Below, piece after piece: positions 56,825 through 64,000 of a stretch of DNA of 64,000 nucleotides. Made by a program: the position numbers and the translations under genes. Source of the stretch: [Lactobacillus] timonensis. Lineage in GTDB: Bacteria > Bacillota > Bacilli > Lactobacillales > Lactobacillaceae. The notes beneath the pieces are model-generated. The model worked only from the letters and a program-made list of their open reading frames with translations, was not told the origin of the DNA and searched no databases. The stretch covers positions 1,013,868-1,077,867 of the forward strand of contig NZ_LT964761.1 in NCBI RefSeq assembly GCF_900240275.1, in the 5' to 3' direction. The number at the start of each line of letters is the position of its first letter. The first letter of the stretch is position 1.

Positions 56825-58325
56825 GGTTCTACACTATTCGGTACTGATGGAATTTTCCATCGGTACCGTTTTTCGTTTATGATGACAATAAAAAAAACGG
56901 ACAATCACCCCAAAGCCTAAATCGTGGTGATTGTCCTCCAGAAAGGAAATTAATCCTCATGACTAATGATATCAACTTTTTAACCGGAATCCAAGACCCA
57001 GGGCTTCAGCTGGATAAAGAAGGGGCTGAGACTATTGATGACCAAACCAAAATCATTCATTTGGTCAAGACTGGTGAATGTCGTTGTCCTGTTTGTGGAC
57101 GCCCGATGTTGAAGAATGGTTTTCGTCATCGCCCAGTAGTCATTACCGCCCTGTCGGTCGCTGGTGTAAAGACCATTCTCATGATTAAAAAACAGCAGTA
57201 TATCTGTAAGCCGTCCACTAAATGTCCGCAAACCGTGACGAAAATCGCCACGATTAAAGGCATTAGCCGCGGCTGTCGGATTGCTAATAACGTGAAGCAA
57301 TTCATTATCAAAGACCTTCACCGTAATATTTCACAGAAAGAGTTAGCCCATAACTATTACGTGTCTGCTAGTACCGTTGCCAGAACCATCGATACGCTAG
57401 AAAACACCTTTGTTCCTGAGAAAGATTGGCTGCCGGCAACGATTGCTTTTGATGACTTCAAGTCAGGCCAATTCGCTGATAGTGGGATGAGCATGCTCTT
57501 AATGAATCCGACTAATCATCGCACCATCGATATTATTAAATCCCGGAACTCGCGTTATTTAAAGCAATACTTTTATCGTCACTTTACCCGGCGGGCCCGA
57601 TGTGCTGTCCGTTTGATTGTCGTCGACCTTTATCAACCTTACCGGAGCTTAATCAAGGAACTCTTTCCTCATGCCCGAATTATTGCCGATCATTTTCATA
57701 TCGTTGCCCAGGCGTATCGGGCACTTCAAGCGGTGCGGATTAAAGTAATGAATCGTTATGGTCATGGCACCCACGAGTATCGCGTTTTAAAGCGTTTCTG
57801 GAAGTTACTTTTACAAAAAATCGCTCATTTAGATAATATTCACCACTATCCACGGCGCAACTTTCGTGGCGCCTGGTTGTCTGATAGTGAGGTCATTGAT
57901 CGGCTTTTGTCCATGTCACCCGAATTGCAAATAGCTTATGACTACTACCAAACTTTGATAGAGGCAGTGGATCAAGGTCAAGCAGCAGAGTTAACGGCAC
58001 TCTTACAACGCAAACTCACTAATCTGCCTAAACAATTACAAAAAGTCCAGCGGACTTTACGGCAACACCAGGAAGAAATCATCAGGAGCTTTCAATACCA
58101 GTTAACTAATGGTCCCATTGAGGGTACTAATAACAAAATCAAAGTAATCAAACGGACGGCTTATGGTTTTCGCAACTTTTTCCGGTTCCGGATTCGCATA
58201 CTAATAGCATTAAAAAATTCGCACATCATGGTTCAGGCACCCATAATCACAAGAAAAACCAGCCCAAGCAAACTAGTTGCTTGAACTGGTCAAAATTAGC
58301 TATCAGTACCGATTGACAAAGAGCC
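56825..58325 (+). mobile_element. ISL3-family insertion sequence
   Basis: Left end GGTTCTACACTATTCGGTAC at 56825 pairs with an inverted right end at 58300-58325 (sharing CGGTACTGAT). A second, similar right-end sequence follows at 58334-58359, so the outer border could be either. It interrupts the IS30 relic. Confidence 0.75.
56959..58284 (+). CDS. ISL3-family transposase
   Basis: A 441-residue transposase. The N-terminal zinc-binding region has 'CRCPVCGRP' and further cysteines ('YICKPSTKCPQT'); a helix-turn-helix and the DDE core follow with 'IAFDDFKSGQFADS', 'LIVVDLYQPYRSLIKELFP' and 'GPIEGTNNKIKVIKRTAYG' (final Glu). Full length for ISL3. Start ATG follows AAAGGAAATT. It appears intact. 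Confidence 0.93.
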   Translation: MTNDINFLTGIQDPGLQLDKEGAETIDDQTKIIHLVKTGECRCPVCGRPMLKNGFRHRPVVITALSVAGVKTILMIKKQQYICKPSTKCPQTVTKIATIKGISRGCRIANNVKQFIIKDLHRNISQKELAHNYYVSASTVARTIDTLENTFVPEKDWLPATIAFDDFKSGQFADSGMSMLLMNPTNHRTIDIIKSRNSRYLKQYFYRHFTRRARCAVRLIVVDLYQPYRSLIKELFPHARIIADHFHIVAQAYRALQAVRIKVMNRYGHGTHEYRVLKRFWKLLLQKIAHLDNIHHYPRRNFRGAWLSDSEVIDRLLSMSPELQIAYDYYQTLIEAVDQGQAAELTALLQRKLTNLPKQLQKVQRTLRQHQEEIIRSFQYQLTNGPIEGTNNKIKVIKRTAYGFRNFFRFRIRILIALKNSHIMVQAPIITRKTSPSKLVA

Positions 58326-58361
58326 AAATTTTTCTATCAGTACTTTTTGACGAAGAGCCAT

Positions 58362-58393
58362 AAAAAAGAACTGCTCCATCAAAAGCAGTTCTT
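58362..58393 (-). terminator. Intrinsic terminator of the csp gene
   Basis: Minus-strand 9-base perfect stem (58393-58385 with 58375-58367) with a 9-base loop and five U. Confidence 0.85.
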
Positions 58394-58409
58394 CATAATA
58401 TTAGACAAA

Positions 58410-58610
58410 TTATTGTGGAACAACATTAGTCGCTTGAGGTCCTCGATCGGCTTGTTCAACATCGTAACTAACTTTTTGCCCTTCCTCAAGACTCTTAAAA
58501 CCGTTAGTTTTAATTGATGAAAAGTGTACGAATACATCTTTACCATCTGAACCAGAGATAAACCCATAGCCCTTATCAGCATTAAACCATTTTACAGTAC
58601 CATTTTGCAT
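58410..58610 (-). CDS. csp: Cold-shock protein (CspA family)
   Basis: A 66-residue single cold-shock domain that binds RNA and single-stranded DNA. '[15 protein letters not shown]' contains RNP1-type residues and 'DVFVHFSSI' is RNP2. AGGAGG is 9 bases upstream of the ATG. The approximately 150 bases upstream (58611-58760) hold no gene; they probably contain promoter and 5' leader, although I could not define a cold-shock box. It is isolated between insertion sequences, so it may be cargo rather than the core cold-shock gene. Confidence 0.95.
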   Translation of the reverse strand: MQNGTVKWFNADKGYGFISGSDGKDVFVHFSSIKTNGFKSLEEGQKVSYDVEQADRGPQATNVVPQ

Positions 58611-58760
58611 ATATATATCCTCCTAGGAATCAAACCAAAGTAACCAAATTGAATTAACATCTAAGAAAATAATAGATAGCAAAAATGAATGATACTTATA
58701 ACTTCCTGATGTGTTAATCTGGATAATTTTAACACTTTAATTCGCTGTATGCAACCCTAA

Positions 58761-59215
58761 ATAATTCAAGCGCACAGTTTTTCATATGACTATAATGATG
58801 TCCAATCGAAGTTGCTCAGTGTGATAAATAATTGGGTAAGTTCCTCAAAAGAGTTACAGTTACTGGTGGATGACTATTTGTTAACGGTTAACTACAGGTC
58901 GGTAATTGAAAATGATCTTGTCAATTATACACAAGGCATTGAATCGTATTTTAGAAATGAACGTCTTACTTTGAGGGATAAAATAAACAAATTTATTGAG
59001 GAATTGCCTGAATCTTATAGAGAACTATTATCTGAACACGTTGGAAATACAGATGATTGGATTGGAAAGCTTGTAAGCACAAGGGTATTCCTAACACACG
59101 GAGATAGAGAAAATATGGCGGTATCTAATCCTTATAAGTTAGTGCAGATGACAAAAATATTCGGCTTTATGGTTAGAATCTTTATTTTACAAAAATTAGG
59201 GATAACCATTCGTAC
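58761..59215 (+). pseudogene. ApeA-like HEPN domain gene, truncated and interrupted by IS3
   Basis: The frame is open from 58761, and coding similarity begins by about 58773, before the first usable start (TTG 58812), so the 5' end is missing. The product resembles the C-terminal HEPN domain of ApeA-type abortive-infection proteins: 'RDKINKFIEELPESYRELL' and the HEPN ribonuclease motif Arg-Val-Phe-Leu-Thr-His (RX4H, residues 91-96 from the TTG). At 59215 an IS3 element intervenes. Removing it with one GTAC duplication continues the frame as 'TIDKPKILNKFKNVLTT' to the IS30 at 60914. Probably non-functional. Confidence 0.7.
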
Positions 59216-59275
59216 AATACCCCTTAGGGTTGACACTTTAAATAATAAAAGTGTCATCTCTAGGGGGTGTTTTGA

Positions 59276-59983
59276 ATAGGAACATATTCAACGACGGAAA
59301 AATTAAGGTTACTCAGTAATTACCAAGATTCAGACTACTCACTCGGGGTATACGCGGATTATCACCAGGTGCGGACCTCTAGCCTTAACAGATGGATTAA
59401 ACAATTTTTAACGGCTGGTTTGGCTGGATTGATTCGCCCTGAACACAATCACAGGTACACACTTCAAACCAAGCGATTAGCCGTTAAAGCTTACCTTTCA
59501 GGTACCCTGTCAGGCCAAGCAATTCTCAATAGATATCAAATTCGTAGTCTTTCCCAACTACATCAATGGATTGTCCGGTACAATAGTGGACAATTAAGTG
59601 TTGCTTACGCAACAAGAAAGCGAGCTAGGAAAGTGGGCCGAAAAGTTACTTTTGAGGAGAAACGGCAAATTACTCAATGGACAATTGATCACGAGTATAA
59701 CTATCAAGCCGCGGCAGAAAAATTTAATGTCAGCTATCAACGGGTCTATTCATGGGTACGAAAGTACCAAAGAACTCACGATTGGGAATCCCTTCAGGAT
59801 AACCGGGGTCGCCATAAAGGCAAAACACCAACCAATGAAGTGGAAAGATTACGACAAGAAGTAAGGCAGCTGAAAGCTAAAGCGAAGGAACGGGAGGTAC
59901 AGATTGCCTTCGCAAAAAAATTGGTCGAAATACACAATCGGGAGGTGGAACGGCCGGACGATATCAAGCGATTCAGGAAATGA
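59276..59983 (+). CDS. IS3-family transposase OrfA
   Basis: The helix-turn-helix protein of the IS. Homology in this family starts at 'TYSTTEKLRLLSNYQDSDYS', encoded from 59282, upstream of the first standard start (GTG 59369, 204 residues). The only codon placed correctly after the AGGGGGTG site is the ATA at 59276, so a non-AUG start is likely (235 residues). A second helix-turn-helix ('NYQAAAEKFNVSYQRVYSWV') and a C-terminal leucine-zipper-like segment ('EVERLRQEVRQLKAKAKERE') follow. A7 at 59914-59920 is a slippery site for -1 frameshifting into OrfB. Confidence 0.8.
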   Translation: MGTYSTTEKLRLLSNYQDSDYSLGVYADYHQVRTSSLNRWIKQFLTAGLAGLIRPEHNHRYTLQTKRLAVKAYLSGTLSGQAILNRYQIRSLSQLHQWIVRYNSGQLSVAYATRKRARKVGRKVTFEEKRQITQWTIDHEYNYQAAAEKFNVSYQRVYSWVRKYQRTHDWESLQDNRGRHKGKTPTNEVERLRQEVRQLKAKAKEREVQIAFAKKLVEIHNREVERPDDIKRFRK

Positions 59984-60825
59984 GCCAAAGTGGGTATAAG
60001 GTATCTGATCTAGTTAAAGCAGCCGGGGTAAGTCGGCAGGCTTACTACAAGTGGCTTACCCATGAACCGACGGTTCATGATATTCAAGATCAAGAAATTC
60101 TAAAGCTCGTTAAACAGTTAGAAGCACAACATAAACACTGCGTTGGTTATGACAAGATGACCCGTTTAATAAAGCGGGAAAGATTATCATACACAGTTAA
60201 CAAGAAGCGCGTCATGCGCATTATGAAGGAACACAGTATTAAAGCGGACTATCGTCAGCCTAAGAGAAAACGTGTGCAGGAGCAGGAAAATTATGAAGCA
60301 CAGAATACCCTGAACCGCCAGTTTGAACAAGCTGCCGCAAATCAGGTGTGGGTGACGGACACGACGGAAATTGCCTACAACATTCGTAAGTACAAAGTCC
60401 GTCTACACGTTGTCCTGGATCTATACGGTCAATACCCACTTAGCTGGATCATTACGCCTACAGAAACGAGTACTGGGGCTATTAAAGTATTTCAAATGGC
60501 CAAGCAGAAAGCCGGAGGTCTGGCACCGCTAATCCACACTGATCGCGGAGCAGCATATACTTCCAAAGCATTCAACCACTACTTGGCTAGTAATAACAGC
60601 CAACATAGTTACTCAGCCCCAGGAACACCAGCTGATAATGCGGTGATGGAGCACTGGTGGGCTGATTTTAAATCTATCTGGTTAGCACACTCACCACAAC
60701 CACAAACGTTTGAAGACTTAGAACAGCTGGTGACAGAAGGTATCGATTACTTTACGCATTCCTTTATTTCAGGCAAAAGAAATGACCTTACCGCAGCAGA
60801 ATATCGATTCGGCAAGGCCAACTAG
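59980..60825 (+). CDS. IS3-family transposase OrfB (rve integrase core)
   Basis: A 281-residue catalytic subunit. 'VKAAGVSRQAYYKWL' opens the protein, 'CVGYDKMTRLIKRE' is the HTH_21 region, and the DDE core includes 'VWVTDTTEIAYNI', 'LIHTDRGAAYTS' and 'NAVMEHWWADFKSIW' (final Glu). Its ATG overlaps the OrfA stop (ATGA). The -1 frame is open back past the A7 tract at 59914, so a fused OrfAB is possible. Confidence 0.92.
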   Translation: MSQSGYKVSDLVKAAGVSRQAYYKWLTHEPTVHDIQDQEILKLVKQLEAQHKHCVGYDKMTRLIKRERLSYTVNKKRVMRIMKEHSIKADYRQPKRKRVQEQENYEAQNTLNRQFEQAAANQVWVTDTTEIAYNIRKYKVRLHVVLDLYGQYPLSWIITPTETSTGAIKVFQMAKQKAGGLAPLIHTDRGAAYTSKAFNHYLASNNSQHSYSAPGTPADNAVMEHWWADFKSIWLAHSPQPQTFEDLEQLVTEGIDYFTHSFISGKRNDLTAAEYRFGKAN

Positions 60826-60913
60826 TTTTTATTATTTAATGTGTCAACTTGACAGGGTACAGTACCATTGATAAACCAAAGATACTTAATAAATTTAAGA
60901 ATGTTTTAACTAC

Positions 60914-61968
60914 GGCAGATTGTAAAATTTAAGTTGAACATTTAAGTGGACAGAAAAACCCATCAAGGTCTTTAATGGTGTTACCACAACATTCCATTAG
61001 AAAGAAGGGCCTTAATGGGCACCACTATTTTATCATTCCAGAACCGCGTTGTCATTGAAACGCTTCATAATGAAGGACGTTCCTTACGATACATCGCTAA
61101 TTACTTAGGCTTTAGTAAGACTACCATCTTTAACGAACTTCACCGGCTAAATAGTGGGTATCAAGCTGAACTAGCGCAAACTGACTTTGAACGAAAGGTT
61201 AGTCAACGGGGGCGAAAGTCTTCGCTTACTAAAAGCCTTAAACACTTGATCGAGGAAAAGATTCAAGTCCAGAAGTGGTCCCCTGAACAAGTTGCCCATG
61301 TAGTTGGGATTGCCTACAAGACGGTCTATAACTGGATTGATCAAGGATGGCTTGATGTACAGTTACCCGATTTGCCTGATCATGGAATTCGTCGTCATCG
61401 TGCTAAAGAAAAGCGTGGTACGTTCAGTCACGGCCGCTCCATTGAGGAGCGTTCTCATAAAGTCGAAACTCGCCAGGAATTCGGCCACTTTGAAGCTGAT
61501 ACCGTACTTTCTGGCAAGCGTAAAGGTCAAGCTGTGGCTACTTTTGTGGAGCGTAAGAGTCGCCTGACAATTGTTAAACGGCTCCATGGTCGCGACAGTC
61601 AGTCCATGACTCAAGCCGTACTTGAACTAGCTAGTCAACTTCAAGACAAGCTCAAGACGCTTACCGTAGATCATGGGAAAGAGTTCGCTAACTACCAGGC
61701 AATTGAACGGCAAACTGGTACTCCGGTTTATTTTGCCCATGCTTATTCACCACATGAACGCGGTAGTAATGAGAACCGTAACCGAGTTTTGCGACGGTTT
61801 ATTCCCAAGGGACAAGCCATTGAAGAACTAAGTGATTACCAACTGGTTCAAATCAATTGGTATCTGAATTCACGGCCACTTAAATGTCTTAATTGGCATA
61901 CACCAATCGAGATCTTCTTGCTTAATCTACGTCACTAAATTCGTTCAAGTTATTTCTTGCAATCTGCC
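60914..61968 (+). mobile_element. IS30-family insertion sequence, copy 2
   Basis: A 1055-base near-identical sibling of the element in hsdR, in the same orientation, with both 26-base termini intact (GGCAGATTG... and ...CAATCTGCC). The flanks CTAC and ATAT do not form a target duplication, unlike copy 1. Confidence 0.93.
61015..61938 (+). CDS. IS30-family transposase, copy 2
   Basis: 307 residues, with only scattered differences from the transposase at 49666 (for example 'FGHFEADTVLSGKRKG' here). The DDE residues and helix-turn-helix are intact. ATG at 61015 follows AGAAGG. Confidence 0.93.
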   Translation: MGTTILSFQNRVVIETLHNEGRSLRYIANYLGFSKTTIFNELHRLNSGYQAELAQTDFERKVSQRGRKSSLTKSLKHLIEEKIQVQKWSPEQVAHVVGIAYKTVYNWIDQGWLDVQLPDLPDHGIRRHRAKEKRGTFSHGRSIEERSHKVETRQEFGHFEADTVLSGKRKGQAVATFVERKSRLTIVKRLHGRDSQSMTQAVLELASQLQDKLKTLTVDHGKEFANYQAIERQTGTPVYFAHAYSPHERGSNENRNRVLRRFIPKGQAIEELSDYQLVQINWYLNSRPLKCLNWHTPIEIFLLNLRH

Positions 61969-61994
61969 ATATTCTTTCTTTTATTAAACGAAAT

Positions 61995-62022
61995 TTACAC
62001 GATAAAATTGTGATTTTTTGCT
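61995..62022 (+). terminator. Short hairpin with T-run
   Basis: CACGAT/ATTGTG with a 3-base loop, then ATTTTTT. It lies between IS30 and the metal ATPase gene; the remaining part of this gap shows no gene. Confidence 0.45.
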
Positions 62023-62125
62023 TAAAAGATGAATATAAAAAGACACTAGTATTTTGATAACAGTCAAGTCACCTAAATTGTTTTTTACCTATGATATGTA
62101 GTGTCAAGAAAGGGAGAGGTGAAAA

Positions 62126-63979
62126 ATGATTAAGTTACAACAATTTTTTATGAGGTACAAAAAGCAGCTTTTGCTTGTTATTACTATTCTGCTGTTGCTT
62201 GCTGAAGGATCTAAATGGCTATTGCACGTGAATTTGCCATACCAGGCCTTAATGCTTATCGTGGGGATTGTCGGAGTGCTTCCAATTGCTTTGACGGCTA
62301 TTTCATCTTTAAAGGTTAAATTAATTTCTATTGATGTTTTAGTATCGCTGGCGGTGATCGGTGCCTTCATTATTGGTGAATTTAATGAAGCAGCCATTGT
62401 TACTTGGCTATTCATGTTAGGAGATGTGTTGGAAGAATTAACTTTAAGAAAAACTCGGTCAGCCGTCGCTGATTTGACTCAAATGGCACCACAAACTGCG
62501 TTAGTTATTCAAGATGATGGCTCAACTGAGAAAGAAGACATCGATTTCATTGATCCTGGTGAAAAGATTTTAGTTAAAACTGGTGATCAGGTTCCAGTCG
62601 ATGGCAAGGTTATTTCAGGTTCTGGTTATCTTAATGAAGCCAGTGTTAACGGTGAATCTAAATTAGTTAATAAAAAAGCCGGTAATGAAGTATATGCAGG
62701 AACTATCCTTGAAAACGGTACATTGACTGTCGAAACTACCGCAGTCGGTGAAGATACGACTTTCGGTAAAATTATCGAAATGGTTGAAGAAGCACAAGAT
62801 ACAAAGTCACATACAGAAAAGTTAATTAACCGGTTTTCCAAATATTACACTCCCGCCGTACTTATAATTGCAATTGTTGTAGGTTTAATTACTAAAGACC
62901 TTAGGCTGGCTATTACAGTTATGGTGCTGGGTTGCCCAGGTGCTTTAGTTATTGGTGTGCCAGTATCTACAGTTGCTGGTATCGGTAATGGTGCTAAAAA
63001 TGGCATTATGTTTAAAGGGTCGCAAGTGATGGACCAAACTCATCGGATTGATGAAATTGCTTTTGATAAAACCGGCACTTTGACTGTTGGACATCCAGAA
63101 GTTAGTGCAATTGAGGTATTAAATGGGCCCAAAGATGAAATTATTAAATTAGCTGCTCAAATTGAGCGTCAAAGTAACCACCCCTTAGCTCAGGCAATTG
63201 CAAAATTAAATAAACAAAAGCCAGCTTCAATTAAAGTGGAAACTGTTAAGGGTAAGGGAATCATCGCCACTTTAAATAATCAAAAATATTATTTAGGTAA
63301 CCAAGACTTAATCATCGAAAATACCCGTACCAATGCAAAATTGGATAAGACAATTAATCATTTAAGTCAATTAGGTAATTCAATTGTCGCTTTTGCTAAT
63401 GAAGACCAAAGTCAATTAGCTGTTTTTGGCATTAAAGATCAATTGCGCCCAGAAGCTAATGATGCTTTAACCCACTTAAAAGAATTAGGGGTTAAGAAGC
63501 TAGTGATGCTTTCTGGAGACAATCAAGAAACTGCTGAACGAATTGCGGCGAAGTTGCCAATCGATGAAGTTCATGGTCAAATGTTGCCACAAGACAAGGC
63601 TACTTTTGTTAAAAAAGAAAGAGCTAAGGGACACCATATTGCTTTTATTGGTGATGGGATCAATGATAGTCCGGCCTTAGCTAATGCTAATGTTGCAATT
63701 GCCGTTGGTAGTGGAACGGATGTTGCCATTGAAGTTTCAGACATAGTTTTAGTTAAAAATGACTTGCGGAAGATCGCTTATGCTCTTGGCTTATCCAAGA
63801 AGACAATTTTAAACATGAATGAAAATATCGTGATGGCTTTACTGACAGTCTTACTGTTGTTCATCGGTTTGTTTGCGGGTTATGTTGAAATGGCAAGTGG
63901 GATGTTTATTCATGAATTTAGTATCTTAATTGTTATCTTGAACGGGATGAGATTAATCAAATTTCAACAAAAAAATTGA
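62126..63979 (+). CDS. P1B-type heavy-metal ATPase with CPG motif
   Basis: A 617-residue membrane pump. There is no N-terminal metal-binding (HMA) domain; hydrophobic helices start at about 14. The actuator motif is 'ASVNGESKLVNK' (TGES-like, here NGES), the membrane metal site reads 'GCPGALVIG' (Cys270-Pro-Gly272) instead of the usual CPC, the phosphorylated Asp314 is in 'AFDKTGTLTVG', followed by 'QSNHPLAQAI' and 'IGDGINDSPALA'. Cadmium/zinc/cobalt-type pumps are closest by eye, but the altered site makes the substrate uncertain. RBS GGGAGAGG. AT-richer than the core genes and adjacent to IS30, so probably acquired. Confidence 0.9.
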   Translation: MIKLQQFFMRYKKQLLLVITILLLLAEGSKWLLHVNLPYQALMLIVGIVGVLPIALTAISSLKVKLISIDVLVSLAVIGAFIIGEFNEAAIVTWLFMLGDVLEELTLRKTRSAVADLTQMAPQTALVIQDDGSTEKEDIDFIDPGEKILVKTGDQVPVDGKVISGSGYLNEASVNGESKLVNKKAGNEVYAGTILENGTLTVETTAVGEDTTFGKIIEMVEEAQDTKSHTEKLINRFSKYYTPAVLIIAIVVGLITKDLRLAITVMVLGCPGALVIGVPVSTVAGIGNGAKNGIMFKGSQVMDQTHRIDEIAFDKTGTLTVGHPEVSAIEVLNGPKDEIIKLAAQIERQSNHPLAQAIAKLNKQKPASIKVETVKGKGIIATLNNQKYYLGNQDLIIENTRTNAKLDKTINHLSQLGNSIVAFANEDQSQLAVFGIKDQLRPEANDALTHLKELGVKKLVMLSGDNQETAERIAAKLPIDEVHGQMLPQDKATFVKKERAKGHHIAFIGDGINDSPALANANVAIAVGSGTDVAIEVSDIVLVKNDLRKIAYALGLSKKTILNMNENIVMALLTVLLLFIGLFAGYVEMASGMFIHEFSILIVILNGMRLIKFQQKN

Positions 63980-64000
63980 CGATCATCAAGTTTATAATCA

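Larger units (their letters stand above)
59216..60861 (+). mobile_element. IS3-family insertion sequence
   Basis: Terminal repeats of about 30 bases (left ...TACCCCTTAGGGTTGACAC, right inverse TGTACCCTGTCAAGTTGACA) are flanked by a 4-base duplication GTAC (59212-59215 and 60862-60865). The left tip reads AA where the right reads TG, so the left end may be damaged. Confidence 0.85.

Overview
The window looks like a chromosome segment of a Limosilactobacillus-type lactic acid bacterium (relatives of L. fermentum, L. mucosae and L. reuteri). The first 16.4 kb has the conserved lactobacillar order rplM-rpsI, then xpt, a purK-like gene, pcrA, ligA, camS, gatCAB, a diacylglycerol kinase-like gene and an rlmD-type rRNA methyltransferase. 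This part looks relatively GC-rich. Species assignment is inference from gene content and style only.

The chromosome then breaks into a large accessory region on the 3' side of the rlmD gene. Region A (16.8-18.1 kb) holds an Mrr-type restriction endonuclease and a small zinc-ribbon protein. Region B (18.1-41.7 kb) is a minus-strand phage-like element. It has two overlapping large serine recombinases, a lysin and holin, head connectors, HK97 capsid, ClpP-like prohead protease, portal, both terminase subunits, a ParB-methyltransferase fusion, an HNH nuclease, SNF2 helicase, VRR-NUC nuclease, primase-helicase, family A DNA polymerase, DUF2815/DUF2800 proteins and sigma-like regulators. It has no tail gene at all: the head-closure gene overlaps the holin gene directly. 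This suggests a capsid-forming satellite (cf-PICI-like) or an ancient tail-less prophage rather than a freshly deleted phage.

Region C (42.0-54.1 kb) is a plus-strand, AT-rich defence operon. Two unknown proteins share an almost identical asparagine-rich motif resembling RHIM/bacterial amyloid signalling motifs, at the C-terminus of the first and the N-terminus of the second. They are followed by an RloC/PrrC-type anticodon nuclease, hsdM, hsdS, an hsdR split by an IS30 element with a GTTT target duplication, and an unknown protein. With hsdR broken, the latent anticodon nuclease would lack part of its presumed partner complex.

Region D (54.3-62.0 kb) opens with a diverged second copy of the rlmD tail, its terminator and the first codons of mrr, so elements seem to have accreted at the rlmD 3' end. 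It continues with an LPXTG surface protein, an IS30 relic, an ISL3 element, a cold-shock gene, an ApeA-like HEPN gene interrupted by an IS3 element (GTAC duplication), and a second full IS30. The window ends with a P1B-type metal ATPase that has CPG instead of CPC.

Non-coding structure is rich in the phage-like element: a dispersed hairpin-like motif in three intergenic gaps, intrinsic terminators placed just before ribosome binding sites, interleaved inverted repeats in the leader of the sigma-like gene, and iteron-like repeats next to the primase gene. No tRNA, rRNA or CRISPR array was recognised.
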